DNA of 64,000 nucleotides from Hyphomicrobium_A sp044507625 (GCA_044507625.1 JBIQJE010000004.1:186001-250000), one strand, 5' to 3'. Counted from the first letter of the stretch, positions 42,431 through 52,414 are shown. The notes: generated from the letters alone by a model not told the origin. Numbers and translations: made by a program.

Positions 42431-43318
42431 TCAGAACAACGCCGCCGCGGTGCGGCCCACATCGGCAATGGCGGCGTTGCGCGCGTCGAGCGCCGCCTCG
42501 GTGTCGGCCAGATAGGCGGCGATGATGACCGGCGGGCGGTTCGGCGGCCACACGATGGCGACGTCGTTCGTCGCGCCGTGTCCGCCCGTTCCCGTCTTGT
42601 CGCCGACTTTCCAATCGGCGGGTAGGCCGGCGCGCAGCCTCGCGTTGCCAGTCTCATTCGTGACGAGCCAGTCGATGAGCTGGGCCTCGGATTTCTTTGA
42701 CAGCACATTGCCGAGCAGGATGCGCTGCAGCGTGTAGGCCATGGCGCGCGGGGTCGTACCGTCGCGGGGATCGCCAGGGGTTGCTTCGTTGAGTGCCGGC
42801 TCGATGCGGTCGAGACGCGTCGCTGCATCGCCTAGCGTGCGCAGCCATTTCGTGAGTGCCTCCGGGCCGCCGAAACTCGCCAGCATGAGATTGCCGGCCG
42901 TGTTGTCGCTGACCTTCATTGCCGCGGCGCAAATGTCGGCCATCGTCATGCCGTCACCACCGGCGTGCTTTTCGGTGACGGGCGAATATTCGACGACATC
43001 GCTTGCGTTGAAAACCACGCGGCGGTCGAGTTTCTCTTCGCCGTCGTCGACGCGGACGAGCACATAGGCCGCGGCGAGCAGCTTGAACGTGCTGCAAAGG
43101 GGGAAGCGTTCGAGCAGACGCTGGCCTTTGAGATCGCCGGTCTTGGTGTCGAGAATGGCGACGCCCAGACGGCCCTTCACGGCCTTCTCGATCTCGGCCA
43201 GCCTCGCGCCGGCATCGATCTCCGCCGCGCCCGCCTGGTCGGGAGCGCCGAAGGCCGACAGCGCCAGAACGGCGAGGGCGCTATGTACGGCTTGGCGGCG
43301 TGTGATGGCTGGCGGCAT
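42431..43318 (-). CDS. Class A beta-lactamase
   Basis: This is a 295-residue class A serine beta-lactamase with a signal peptide (about 1-32, preceded by TRRQ which may suit Tat export). All class motifs are present: Ser76-x-x-Lys79 in CSTFK, SDN at 137-139, Glu173 in EPALNEATPGD (omega loop) and KTG at 241. The Cys before the nucleophile resembles carbapenemases, but the partner Cys after KTG is Gly, so that disulfide cannot form. Spectrum is not predictable. No mobile element is nearby, so it looks chromosomal. Confidence 0.94.
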   Translation of the reverse strand: MPPAITRRQAVHSALAVLALSAFGAPDQAGAAEIDAGARLAEIEKAVKGRLGVAILDTKTGDLKGQRLLERFPLCSTFKLLAAAYVLVRVDDGEEKLDRRVVFNASDVVEYSPVTEKHAGGDGMTMADICAAAMKVSDNTAGNLMLASFGGPEALTKWLRTLGDAATRLDRIEPALNEATPGDPRDGTTPRAMAYTLQRILLGNVLSKKSEAQLIDWLVTNETGNARLRAGLPADWKVGDKTGTGGHGATNDVAIVWPPNRPPVIIAAYLADTEAALDARNAAIADVGRTAAALF

Positions 43319-43493
43319 TGTTGTCTCCCGGCATGCAGTCCACGGCCCACGGAGGGCCGCGTCTGGCCGCGTCTGCGGCCTTCAAGGGTCGAGAGGTCAG
43401 TTACGGGAAAATGCTGAACGGCGCCAGGAAAGCCGTGCCCCCAGCACGTGCCCTTTTTTCCGGAGCCGGGCCGATGGACGTAACGAGCGATGA

Positions 43494-43685
43494 TCAGCGC
43501 GTGCGCGCGGTGAAGCCCAGCCAGCCGAGCGTCGCGGCGACGAGGCCGATGACATAGCTTGCCCAGATGGGCACGTGCGTCGCTCCAATCGCGACGTCCC
43601 AGCCGGAAAGCGCTCGGGTGAGCTGCGCCACGGCGAGCAGCATGAAGATCACCCCGGCGATAGTGGAGAAGGTTCTAGCGGTCAT
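43494..43685 (-). CDS. Small two-span membrane protein, 63 aa
   Basis: Two membrane segments (about 7-24 and 38-57) with GGAGG before the ATG at 43685. The family is not recognised; the SYVIGLVAATLGWLGF C-terminus is typical of small alphaproteobacterial membrane proteins. It sits upstream of the beta-lactamase gene on the same strand, 175 bp away. Confidence 0.65.
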   Translation of the reverse strand: MTARTFSTIAGVIFMLLAVAQLTRALSGWDVAIGATHVPIWASYVIGLVAATLGWLGFTARTR

Positions 43686-43839
43686 GGCATCCTCCGCGGC
43701 TGTTGCCGGGACCAGCATGGACCGGACGGCTCTACCGAGCGGTAGCCTAGGAGCATAAACTTGGATGTGCTGGCGCCGTTTCAACTCCGCCGCTGATCTT
43801 CATCAGATGCAGACACCCTTTATGATCAAGGGGGCTCTT

Positions 43840-44712
43840 TCAGTGGGGCGCAGTGGCGCCGGACGGCGACAGCTCTGCCGGCAGCGCCGCCGCATCCGGA
43901 TCGGGCGCCGCGGGCGATCCCAGCATGGCTTTCCGCTCCGCCGGCCTCTTGATGATGACGACGAGCGTATAGCTGATGATCAGCAACAGGAACCATGACC
44001 CGAACTTGCCCGCGCTCACCATCGACCAGACATCGCGCTGGTTCGGGTAGAGCCACGTGCGCGTGAAGGTGCCGACGTTCTCCGCGAGCCAGATGAACGC
44101 GGTGACGAGCACGAGCCCGAGCAGCAGCGGCATCCATCGGTGCGTGCGCCAGTTGAGGAAATAGACGCGCGTGCGGGCGAACAGCACGCCGGCGGCGAGG
44201 AACAGCGCCCAGCGCATATCCGGCAGATAATGGTGCGTGAAGAAGTTGGCGTAGATGGCGGCGCTGAGCACGCACAGCGACAGCGTGGAAGGGTGCGCCC
44301 TGAACTCGAAATGAAAGAGCGTCCACACGCGGCAGAGGTAGCTGCCGATGCATGAGTACATGAAGCCGGAGAACAGCGGCACGCTGGCGATGCGGAAGAA
44401 GCTTTCCTCCGGATAGACCCACGAGCCGACCGAGGTCTTGAAGATCTCCATCAGGGTGCCGACCACGTGATAGGCGGCGATGACCTTCGCTTCCTCGAAC
44501 GTCTCCAGACGAAGCAGGAGCAGCAGAGCCTGCAGGCCGAGCGCGGCCACGAACAGAAAGTCGTAGCGCGCCAGCGCCGCGCCTTGCGGATAGAAGAGGT
44601 ACGTGGCAATCAGCAGCGCCACCATCATGCCGCCGAACAGACAGGCCCAAGCCTGCTTGATGCCGAAGCGCAGGAACTCGTACAGCCTGGCGCTGACGGG
44701 ATTGGTGCTCAT
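43840..44712 (-). CDS. DUF817-family membrane protein
   Basis: This is a 290-residue polytopic membrane protein with about eight segments. Family markers include RFGIKQAWACLFGGMM, EIFKTSVGSWVYPEES and PLFSGFMYSCIGSYLCR. DUF817 proteins (YoaT-like) have no assigned function. The start at 44712 matches the family N-terminus; the upstream open frame is low complexity. The ribosome site is weak. Confidence 0.88.
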   Translation of the reverse strand: MSTNPVSARLYEFLRFGIKQAWACLFGGMMVALLIATYLFYPQGAALARYDFLFVAALGLQALLLLLRLETFEEAKVIAAYHVVGTLMEIFKTSVGSWVYPEESFFRIASVPLFSGFMYSCIGSYLCRVWTLFHFEFRAHPSTLSLCVLSAAIYANFFTHHYLPDMRWALFLAAGVLFARTRVYFLNWRTHRWMPLLLGLVLVTAFIWLAENVGTFTRTWLYPNQRDVWSMVSAGKFGSWFLLLIISYTLVVIIKRPAERKAMLGSPAAPDPDAAALPAELSPSGATAPH

Positions 44713-44931
44713 GCGCGCCCCGATGCGCGCTTCCGCGGCGATGAACCGGCGCAGGAGCGGCCAGTTGGCGGCGCCGCTGCGCCGCTCGGGTATTTCGGTG
44801 TGCAAAGGATGGCTCGCTCGGCAACGCGTGAAGCTGCGAGCCTGCCGGCCGACTGCGCCCGAATTTCGGCTGGGCAAATCAGGCAGCCGCAGCGGTCGCC
44901 CGCCCCGCGCGGCTAGACCCGGTGGCGAAGC

Positions 44932-45171
44932 TCACAGTTTGCGGGCGAAGTTCTTGCCGACGTGCTGGCTGATATAAGTGGCGAGACCCTCGCCCTCTTG
45001 CGCCCGGCGTTTCATCGCTTCGACGTGTGCCCGGCCAGGGCGACGATGATCGTATTCGTACCCGCTGCCATCAATGAACCACACCCGAATGGATGATGGG
45101 CCGAGCGCGAACGCACGGACACCGGAGCGGTGTCCGCGATTGGCATAGGGTGTGCGGTCGAACGGCGGCAT
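44932..45171 (-). CDS. KTSC-domain protein
   Basis: This is a 79-residue protein. The sequence VRAFALGPSSIRVWFIDGSGYEYD, read in two parts, and the C-terminal SQHVGKNFARKL correspond to the KTSC domain, a small beta-rich fold of unknown role often found with tRNA synthetase or phage contexts. There is no signal peptide. It lies downstream of rpoD on the same strand. Confidence 0.7.
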   Translation of the reverse strand: MPPFDRTPYANRGHRSGVRAFALGPSSIRVWFIDGSGYEYDHRRPGRAHVEAMKRRAQEGEGLATYISQHVGKNFARKL

Positions 45172-45266
45172 GCGTCACCTAGAGCGACAGGCGGAGGAGC
45201 CATCGCGTAAGCAGCGGCGCAAGCCGGTAGAGGAGGGGAGGAGAATAGAGCCCCGCCGCGCCTGCC

Positions 45267-47342
45267 TCAGTTGTCGAGGAAGCTCCGCAGCTTCCGCGAG
45301 CGCGAGGGGTGCTTCAGCTTGCGCAGCGCCTTCGCTTCGATCTGACGGATACGCTCGCGCGTCACCGAGAACTGCTGGCCCACCTCTTCGAGCGTGTGGT
45401 CGGTGTTCATGCCGATGCCGAAGCGCATGCGCAGCACGCGCTCCTCGCGCGGCGTGAGCGAAGCCAGCACCCGCGTCGTCGTCTCGCGCAGGTTCGACTG
45501 GATCGCCGCATCGATGGGAAGCACCGCGTTGCGGTCCTCGATGAAGTCGCCGAGGTGCGAATCCTCCTCGTCGCCGATGGGCGTTTCGAGCGAGATCGGC
45601 TCCTTCGCGATCTTCAGAACCTTGCGGACTTTCTCCAGCGGCATGGCCAGCTTCTCGGCCAGCTCTTCCGGCGTCGGCTCGCGGCCGATCTCGTGCAGCA
45701 TCTGCCGCGAGGTACGCACGATCTTGTTGATCGTCTCGATCATGTGCACCGGAATACGGATGGTGCGTGCCTGGTCGGCGATCGAGCGGGTGATCGCCTG
45801 ACGGATCCACCACGTCGCGTAGGTCGAGAACTTGTAGCCGCGGCGGTATTCGAACTTATCGACGGCCTTCATCAGGCCGATGTTGCCTTCCTGGATGAGG
45901 TCGAGGAACTGCAGACCGCGGTTCGTGTATTTCTTGGCGATCGAGATGACGAGACGCAGGTTTGCCTCGACCATCTCCTTCTTCGCCTGACGGGCCTCGC
46001 GCTCGCCCTTCTGCACGGCCTTCACGATGCGGCGGAACTCGGGGATTTCGAGGCCGGTCTCGGAGGCGAGCGTATGGATCTCGCCACGTAGCTGCTCGAT
46101 GCGTGTCTTCTCGTTCTTGACGAACGTCTGCCATTTGCGGCCGAGGCCGCTCACGCGGTCGAGCCAGGTCTGGTCGAGCTCGTTGCCGAAGTATTCGCCG
46201 ATGAACGCCTGGCGCGGCACGCCGCAGCTTTCGGCGAGGCGCATGAGCTGGCCTTCGTGGCCGACGAGCTTCTTATTGATGCCGTAGAGCTGCTCGACGA
46301 GGCTTTCGATGCGGTTGTTGTTGAGCGACAGGCTCTTCACGTCCGCGATGATCTCCTCCCGGTGCTTATCGTAGGCTTTCTGCTCCTTCTTGGAGCCGGT
46401 CTCACCCGCAACCTGCTGCTCGAGCTTCTTGTCCTGCTGCTTGCGCAGTTTCTTGTACGTGGAGGCGATGCGATCGAACGTCTCGAGAACCTTCGGCTTC
46501 AGCTCCGCTTCCATTGCCGCGAGCGAGAGCGCGTTCTCGTAGTCGTCGTCATCGTCCATCTCGCCTTCGGCCGGCGTTTCGGCGCCTTCCTCGGACGCCT
46601 CGTCGGCCTCGCCGTCACCGATCGCGGCGGGCGGCTGCTTCGCCTCAGGGCCTTCGTAGGTGGCTTCGAGATCGATGATGTCGCGGAGCAGAATCTTGCC
46701 TTCGTTCAGCTCGTCGCGCCAGATGATGATGGCCTGGAAGGTGAGGGGGCTTTCGCATAGCCCGGCAATCATCGCTTCGCGGCCGGCCTCGATGCGCTTG
46801 GCGATGGCGATTTCGCCCTCGCGGGAAAGCAGCTCGACGGAGCCCATCTCGCGCAGGTACATGCGCACGGGATCGTCCGTGCGCTCGGTCGGCTCGCTGC
46901 GGCCCGTGATGGTGACGACGGCGGACTGGGTGGTCAGCGCGCGGCCGCCCTCTTCCTCGTCGGCTTCCTCTTCGGCGCCGTCCTGGCCTTCCTCGCCCTC
47001 GTCGGTGTCGACGACGTTGATGCCCATGTCGGACAGCATCGCCATCGTGTCTTCGATCTGCTCGGAGGAAACCTCCTCGGACGGCAGAACGGAGTTCAGC
47101 TCGTCATAGGTGACGTAGCCGCGGGCCTTGGCGGTCTTAAGGAGCTTCTTGACGGCCTGATCGGAGAGATCGAGCAGCGGACTGTCGCGCTCAGGGCTCT
47201 CCGCCGCCTGCTTGTCCTGATCCTCGACCTTGGCCGCCGGAGCGGGCTTGCTCCGCGGGCCAGAAGCTTTCGTTTTGACGGCTTGTGCTTGTGCTTTTGA
47301 CAAGGGCTCGTATCCCGCTCTACCGGCGCATGCTTGCGCCAT
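45267..47342 (-). CDS. rpoD: RNA polymerase primary sigma factor RpoD
   Basis: This is a housekeeping sigma factor of about 691 residues. Region 1.1 (LLDLSDQAVKKLLKTAKARG, SVLPSEEVSSEQIEDT), an acidic insert, the non-conserved region, region 2 (RGLQFLDLIQEGNIGLMKAV, YKFSTYATWWIRQAITRSI), region 3 and region 4 (LTPREERVLRMRFGIG, RIRQIEAKALRKL) are all intact. The 5' end is ambiguous: ATG at 47342 lacks a ribosome site, while TTG at 47303 has GGGA nine bases upstream. It follows dnaG on the same strand, the conserved macromolecular synthesis arrangement. Confidence 0.96.
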   Translation of the reverse strand: MAQACAGRAGYEPLSKAQAQAVKTKASGPRSKPAPAAKVEDQDKQAAESPERDSPLLDLSDQAVKKLLKTAKARGYVTYDELNSVLPSEEVSSEQIEDTMAMLSDMGINVVDTDEGEEGQDGAEEEADEEEGGRALTTQSAVVTITGRSEPTERTDDPVRMYLREMGSVELLSREGEIAIAKRIEAGREAMIAGLCESPLTFQAIIIWRDELNEGKILLRDIIDLEATYEGPEAKQPPAAIGDGEADEASEEGAETPAEGEMDDDDDYENALSLAAMEAELKPKVLETFDRIASTYKKLRKQQDKKLEQQVAGETGSKKEQKAYDKHREEIIADVKSLSLNNNRIESLVEQLYGINKKLVGHEGQLMRLAESCGVPRQAFIGEYFGNELDQTWLDRVSGLGRKWQTFVKNEKTRIEQLRGEIHTLASETGLEIPEFRRIVKAVQKGEREARQAKKEMVEANLRLVISIAKKYTNRGLQFLDLIQEGNIGLMKAVDKFEYRRGYKFSTYATWWIRQAITRSIADQARTIRIPVHMIETINKIVRTSRQMLHEIGREPTPEELAEKLAMPLEKVRKVLKIAKEPISLETPIGDEEDSHLGDFIEDRNAVLPIDAAIQSNLRETTTRVLASLTPREERVLRMRFGIGMNTDHTLEEVGQQFSVTRERIRQIEAKALRKLKHPSRSRKLRSFLDN

Positions 47343-47510
47343 AATGCGGCAATTCGCCGCGCTCGCTGCCTCGATGGTGTCCGTTACAGGCTCGCGCACA
47401 AACCCGTAGGTCCACCATCGGCTCCCCACCAACCTTGATCCGCGGTCCCGGAATGGGGCCGACGGCCGTCTCCCTGCACTTCGCTCGCAAGGGGCGCGCC
47501 AACATTGCCG

Positions 47511-49421
47511 CTATTCTGCCGATACGGGCTGTTCGCTTGCCCTGGCAAGCAGGCCCTGGATCTCGCAGATGCGCGCCAGCGCGTCCTCGGAGCCGTCCCG
47601 GTGATATGCCTGGACGGCTGCTTCGAGCGACTTCTGCAAGCCGACCTGCCTCTCGTGGAGCGCGAGGGCGTGGCGCCAGCCAACATCCACCTCGGTCTCA
47701 GAAGCATCAGGCTCTGCGAAACGATCGCTTCTATGCGTAACGGAGCGCTCCACAAGGTTAACGACCTTGTCGAGGCCCGCAACGCTCAATTGGGAGCGTA
47801 AACGCGCTCTGTCAAGATTATTCTCAAACGCCTGTATGCTGAGGATGCCGTCGCGCAGCCGCGCCATCGCCGCGGAGGCGAAGGCAATGCCGACAATCTC
47901 CTCGGCGTGCGTTTCGATAAGCCAGGGGTGATTGAGTATCGTCTTGAGGATCAGCGCCTCCCGTGCCGGGGCATGCTCGGCCTGGGCAGCAAGCTCGGGA
48001 CTGGCGATCGGACGGCGCTGCGCGGGCGGCTGCGGCATCTGCCCGAGCCTTGCCCGTTCCCGCATGCGCCAGTCCGGAGCCACGTTGTTGCGGCGCTGCC
48101 CGCCCGGTGAATTCGTGCGCGGGCCCTGGCCGCGGGCGATCTGGCGCACGACCGTGCGGTTCATCGCCCACAGGGTTTCGCGCAACTCGCGCTCATAGTG
48201 GCCGCGGACGACGCCGTCGGCGATCTTCCCCACCAGCCCGTTGAGACGCGCCTCGAGCGCGGCGCGCTGCTCCGGCGTGGAGATGTCGTGTCCTTGGGTC
48301 TCGCGCTCCCAGAGCACATCGAACAGCGCCCTCGTCTTGCTCAGCTCCTCCGCGAACGCGTCGGGTCCCTTCTGGCGGACGAGGTCGTCGGGATCGAGCC
48401 CGCCGGGCAGGAAGGCAAAGCGCACGCTGTGCCCCGGGCTCAGCAGCGGCAGGGCGGTCTCGACGGCCCGGAACGCGGCCTTGCGGCCAGCGGCATCGCC
48501 GTCGAAACAGAGGATGGGCTCGTCAGCCATGCGCCACAGAAGCTTTATCTGATCCTCGGTGAGCGCGGTGCCGAGCGGCGCCACGGTCTCACCGAAGCCC
48601 GCCTCGGTCAGGGCGATCGCGTCCATGTAGCCTTCGACGGCGATGACGCGGGATTTATCGTGGGCGGGGCCGCGGGCGCGGTGCGCGTTGAAAAGAACAT
48701 GGCCCTTGTGAAAGAGCGGCGTCTCCGGCGAGTTGAGATATTTCGCCGGAGCGTCCGGATCGAGCGCGCGGCCGCCGAATGCAATCAGCCGCCCGCGCAG
48801 ATCAGCGATGGGGAACATGACGCGGTGGCGGAAGCGGTCGTAGGCGACGGGTATGTCATCGCCGCCGATCAGCATGCCGGAGGCGATCATCTCCTCGACC
48901 TTGAAGCCGGCTGCCGCGAGGTGCTCGCGCAGTGCCGACTTGCTGTTTGGGGCATAGCCCAGCCGGAAGGTGGCGATGGTTTCGCGGCTGAGGCCGCGAC
49001 GCTCCAGATACCGGCGCGCCTCGGCGCCGGGACCGGACAACAGCGCCTTCTCGAAGAAGGCGGCGGACAGCTCCACGATGCGCTGCAGACGCTCGCGCGC
49101 ATCCTCCTGCGCCTCATCGCGTGCCGAAACCTTCGGCATCGGGACGCCTGCCTGCTCAGCGAGCTGCTCGACGGCCTCGGGAAACGAAAGGCCGTCGGTC
49201 TTCATGAGGAATGTGAAGATGTCGCCGTGCTCGCCGGATGCGAAGCAGTGGTAGAAGCCCTTGTGATCGTTCACCGTGAAGGAGGGCGTCTTCTCCATCT
49301 TGAAGGGGGAGAGACCTTTATATTCGCGCCCAGCGCGCTTCAGCGCCACCTTGCGGCCCACGACCGAGCTCACGCTGATCCGCGCGCGGATTTCATCCAG
49401 GAAGTTGGGCGGATAGCGCAT
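47511..49421 (-). CDS. dnaG: DNA primase DnaG
   Basis: This is a 636-residue primase. The N-terminal zinc-binding module is degenerate: Ser38 and Lys41 replace Cys and His (GLSPFKMEKTPSF), Cys59 remains and Ser62 replaces the last Cys (YHCFASGEHGD). The catalytic TOPRIM core is intact (VIAVEGYMDAIA and CFDGDAAGRKA). The C-terminal DnaB-interacting region has the usual helices. Loss of the zinc ligands is seen in other alphaproteobacteria and does not imply loss of function. It is upstream of rpoD and downstream of yqeY. Confidence 0.95.
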   Translation of the reverse strand: MRYPPNFLDEIRARISVSSVVGRKVALKRAGREYKGLSPFKMEKTPSFTVNDHKGFYHCFASGEHGDIFTFLMKTDGLSFPEAVEQLAEQAGVPMPKVSARDEAQEDARERLQRIVELSAAFFEKALLSGPGAEARRYLERRGLSRETIATFRLGYAPNSKSALREHLAAAGFKVEEMIASGMLIGGDDIPVAYDRFRHRVMFPIADLRGRLIAFGGRALDPDAPAKYLNSPETPLFHKGHVLFNAHRARGPAHDKSRVIAVEGYMDAIALTEAGFGETVAPLGTALTEDQIKLLWRMADEPILCFDGDAAGRKAAFRAVETALPLLSPGHSVRFAFLPGGLDPDDLVRQKGPDAFAEELSKTRALFDVLWERETQGHDISTPEQRAALEARLNGLVGKIADGVVRGHYERELRETLWAMNRTVVRQIARGQGPRTNSPGGQRRNNVAPDWRMRERARLGQMPQPPAQRRPIASPELAAQAEHAPAREALILKTILNHPWLIETHAEEIVGIAFASAAMARLRDGILSIQAFENNLDRARLRSQLSVAGLDKVVNLVERSVTHRSDRFAEPDASETEVDVGWRHALALHERQVGLQKSLEAAVQAYHRDGSEDALARICEIQGLLARASEQPVSAE

Positions 49422-49636
49422 TCGGCTCGCAGCAGTTCGAGGGTTTGGACGACGACTGTATGACGTACGCGATTCGCGCGTGCGCTATCGTGCTGCGGGT
49501 CAATTTCAACGGGTTATGAGCGCAATCCACAGGGGTGACCCGCGGGTTTGGCCGCACGGCGGATCGCCCGTCGTGCTCGGCGCGCATGCCGGCGCGCTGT
49601 TCCGGCATGCGCGTCAGCGCGGGTCGCAGCGATGAG

Positions 49637-50086
49637 CTACTTCAGCAGGTCCTTGGTCAGCGCGCTCGCTTTGCCGAAGTCCATCTGGCCGGCGTACTTG
49701 GCTTTGAGCACACCCATCACCTTGCCCATGTCCTTCGGTCCGGCGGCACCGGTCTCCTTGATGGCCGCGGCGATGGCATCCTTCGTCGCCGCCTCGTCCA
49801 TCTGCTGGGGCAGGTAGGCCTCGATTACCGTGATCTCCGCCTGCTCCTTCTCCGCAAGGTCGGGACGCCCACCGGAGGTGAACTGCTCGATGGAATCGCG
49901 CCGCTGCTTCACCATCTTGGCGAGCACTGTCAGAATGTCGGCGTCGGAGATCCTGTCCTTGCCGGAGGGGCGCGCCTCGATGTCGGCCGACTTGATCGCC
50001 GCATTTACGAGGCGCAGGGTCGCGACACGCTCCTTCTCGCCGGCCTTCATCGCCGCCTTGAGATCGTCGTTGATTTTCTCGCGCAT
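49637..50086 (-). CDS. yqeY: GatB/YqeY-domain protein
   Basis: This is a 149-residue YqeY protein (MREKINDDLKAAMKAGEK, then TLRLVNAAIKSADIEAR, and PKDMGKVMGVLKAKYAGQMD). It resembles the tRNA-binding tail of GatB and may take part in tRNA amidation. Its position before dnaG-rpoD is conserved in Hyphomicrobiales. It is divergent from carA with a 296-bp gap in which no gene is seen. Confidence 0.93.
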   Translation of the reverse strand: MREKINDDLKAAMKAGEKERVATLRLVNAAIKSADIEARPSGKDRISDADILTVLAKMVKQRRDSIEQFTSGGRPDLAEKEQAEITVIEAYLPQQMDEAATKDAIAAAIKETGAAGPKDMGKVMGVLKAKYAGQMDFGKASALTKDLLK

Positions 50087-50382
50087 GTTCGCCTCCTTGG
50101 ACCTTCGCCGTGTTTAGGCACCCGCGGCGGACGTCGCAAGGCGCTTGAGGACACGCGCGCTCCTATGAGCGGCGCCGTTCGGCGGCGAGCGGCGATGGTC
50201 CGGCCGCTGGTTCCAAAAGCTAACGCGGCGGAAAGAATTGGAGGCGTGCGCGACATACCGGTGCGGGGGCAGAACGTGAGTTGACCGGGAAGTACCCTTC
50301 CCATAGGTTCCGCCCGAATTCTGCCCCATAACCCGCGTCCGCCGGCGCTCCGGTCGCCTCCGTTGCGCTGCGCCTCGCGCGA

Positions 50383-51591
50383 ATGCCGGAGCCGCCGTTG
50401 ACAACGCCAGCCGATCTTCCGCCGCCCTGGGCCGACACGCCGCCGACTGCACGTCTGGTGCTCGCGGATGGAACCGTTATTTCCGGCATGGGGCTAGGCG
50501 CGACCGGCTCGGCGGTCGGAGAGGTCTGCTTCAACACCGCGATGACGGGCTACCAGGAGATCCTGACGGATCCGTCCTACGCCGGCCAGATCATCACCTT
50601 CACGTTTCCCCATATCGGCAACGTCGGCGCGAACAACGAGGATACCGAGACCTCGAACCTCGCCGCCCGTTCCGGCGTGCGCGGAGCGGTGCTGCGCGCG
50701 CCCGTCACGGGGCCGTCGAATTATCGCTCGGCGCAGGATCTCGACGTCTGGCTGAAGGCGCGGGGCATCATTGCGATCGCGGGCATCGATACGCGCGCAC
50801 TCACGGCACGCATCCGCGAGCAGGGGATGCCGAACGGCGTCATCGCGCATGAGCCGTCGGGTGTCTTCGACATCGAGAAGCTGAAGGCCGAGGCTGCGGC
50901 CTGGCCGGGTCTCGACGGGATGGATCTCGTTCCGGACGTCACGAGCGGGCAGAGCTACAACTGGGACGAAACGCGCTGGGTCTGGGGGCAGGGCTACGGC
51001 CGCAACGAGAACCCGGAGTTCCACGTCGTCGCCATCGACTACGGCCTGAAGCGCAACATCCTTCGCTGCCTCGCCAGCGCCGGCTGCAAAGTGACGGTGC
51101 TTCCCGCCACCGCGCGCGCGGAGGACGTGCTGGAGCGCAAGCCGGACGGCGTGTTTCTGTCGAACGGTCCGGGCGATCCGGCAGCGACGGGCGAATATGC
51201 GGTGCCGGAGATCAAGAAGCTGGTCGATTCCGGCCTGCCGGTGTTCGGCATCTGCCTCGGTCACCAGATGCTGGCGCGGGCGCTGGGTGCGCGCACCCAT
51301 AAGATGCGCCAGGGCCACCATGGCGCGAACCATCCCGTGAAGGACTTCACCACCGAGAAGGTGGAAATTACGTCGATGAATCATGGTTTTACCGTTGACC
51401 GCGACAGTCTTCCCGCCGACGTGGTGGAGACGCACGTCTCGCTGTTCGACGGCACGAACTGCGGCCTGCAGGTGAAGGATAGGCCGGTTTTCTCGGTGCA
51501 GTATCACCCCGAGGCCTCGCCCGGCCCGCAGGACAGCCACTACCTCTTCGAGCGCTTTGTCGACATGATGCGGCGACATAGGGCCGGATGA
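50383..51591 (+). CDS. carA: Carbamoyl-phosphate synthase small subunit
   Basis: This is a 402-residue glutamine amidotransferase subunit. The N-terminal CarA domain (LVLADGTVISGMGLG, CFNTAMTGYQEILTDPSY) and the class I amidotransferase with nucleophile Cys291 (FGICLGHQM) and the QYHPEASPG His/Glu motif are complete. It hydrolyses glutamine and feeds ammonia to CarB for arginine and pyrimidine synthesis. The carB gene lies 1.8 kb downstream, separated by two exported paralogues. Confidence 0.96.
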   Translation: MPEPPLTTPADLPPPWADTPPTARLVLADGTVISGMGLGATGSAVGEVCFNTAMTGYQEILTDPSYAGQIITFTFPHIGNVGANNEDTETSNLAARSGVRGAVLRAPVTGPSNYRSAQDLDVWLKARGIIAIAGIDTRALTARIREQGMPNGVIAHEPSGVFDIEKLKAEAAAWPGLDGMDLVPDVTSGQSYNWDETRWVWGQGYGRNENPEFHVVAIDYGLKRNILRCLASAGCKVTVLPATARAEDVLERKPDGVFLSNGPGDPAATGEYAVPEIKKLVDSGLPVFGICLGHQMLARALGARTHKMRQGHHGANHPVKDFTTEKVEITSMNHGFTVDRDSLPADVVETHVSLFDGTNCGLQVKDRPVFSVQYHPEASPGPQDSHYLFERFVDMMRRHRAG

Positions 51592-51778
51592 ACCGCGCCT
51601 GCGCTCACCATCCTACGAAACATTAATGCGGGCAGGGCTCCCGGAGCATCGGCCCGCTGTTATAAAGTAGCGTTTGCAGGAATTCTGCGAAGCCGGCATG
51701 GAAAAAGTTCCCGAGGCGCAGTAAGCAATGGGCGCCGACGGCAAAAACTCAACAAATGCCGCGGACTGGGAGGATGGA

Positions 51779-52414
51779 ATGCAGCGTTGCGCGATGGTCT
51801 GCGTCCTGGTTGCCGCCTTTGCGGCGCCGGCGCTGGCCGATGATGCCTGCCGCCAATCGGTGGCGGACGCTTTCAACAAGCAGCGCGGCTCGCGCGTTTT
51901 CACGATGGCGTCCGAGCTCAAGACGCAGTCGGGTCAGGTCGAGATCACCGTCGAATACCAGCCGCCGGACCGCATGCGCCAGGTGATTACGGCACCGGGG
52001 CAGGCTCCGCTGGAGACGGTGCTCTACGGCAAGCGCGCCTATTCCCGCCAGGGCACCGCCTGGAACGAGCTGATGCCGGCTGTCGCGCAGACGATCATCG
52101 CGCAGGTGCGCGAGGCGACGATCGACCCGCCGAAGGAGGTGGGAGACTTCGAGTGCCTGGGCAAGAAGATGCTCGACGGCAAGGAATACCTCGCCTACCG
52201 CAGTGTCGAGAAGCAGGCCCCCGCGGCGACGACGCCCGCAACGCCCCAGCTCCACCGCACGATCTACATCGATGCTCAGACGGGCCTTCCCGCACAGAAC
52301 ATCGTCGTTGCCGAGGGTGAGGGCGCCGAGCCCGTGTTCAAAGCGACGTACGGTTATCCGGAGCACCTCGAGATCGAGGATCATCCGGATGCTCCGCTCG
52401 TAAAAATGAAATAA
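51779..52414 (+). CDS. Exported hypothetical protein, paralogue A
   Basis: This is a 211-residue protein with a signal peptide (about 1-20, ending PALA) and a beta-rich domain. Elements shared with the next gene are PPDRMRQVIT, the EVGDFECLGKKMLDGKEYLAYR block and DAQTGLPAQNIV. The pattern of a curved sheet with a Cys near the middle resembles LolA/LppX-like lipid-binding folds, as inference only. GGAGG precedes the ATG at 51779. It is 40 bp ahead of its paralogue. Confidence 0.8.
   Translation: MQRCAMVCVLVAAFAAPALADDACRQSVADAFNKQRGSRVFTMASELKTQSGQVEITVEYQPPDRMRQVITAPGQAPLETVLYGKRAYSRQGTAWNELMPAVAQTIIAQVREATIDPPKEVGDFECLGKKMLDGKEYLAYRSVEKQAPAATTPATPQLHRTIYIDAQTGLPAQNIVVAEGEGAEPVFKATYGYPEHLEIEDHPDAPLVKMK

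Noticed and set aside
48198..49463. 421-codon frame antisense to dnaG
   Set aside because: Shadow of dnaG; no domain or start signal.
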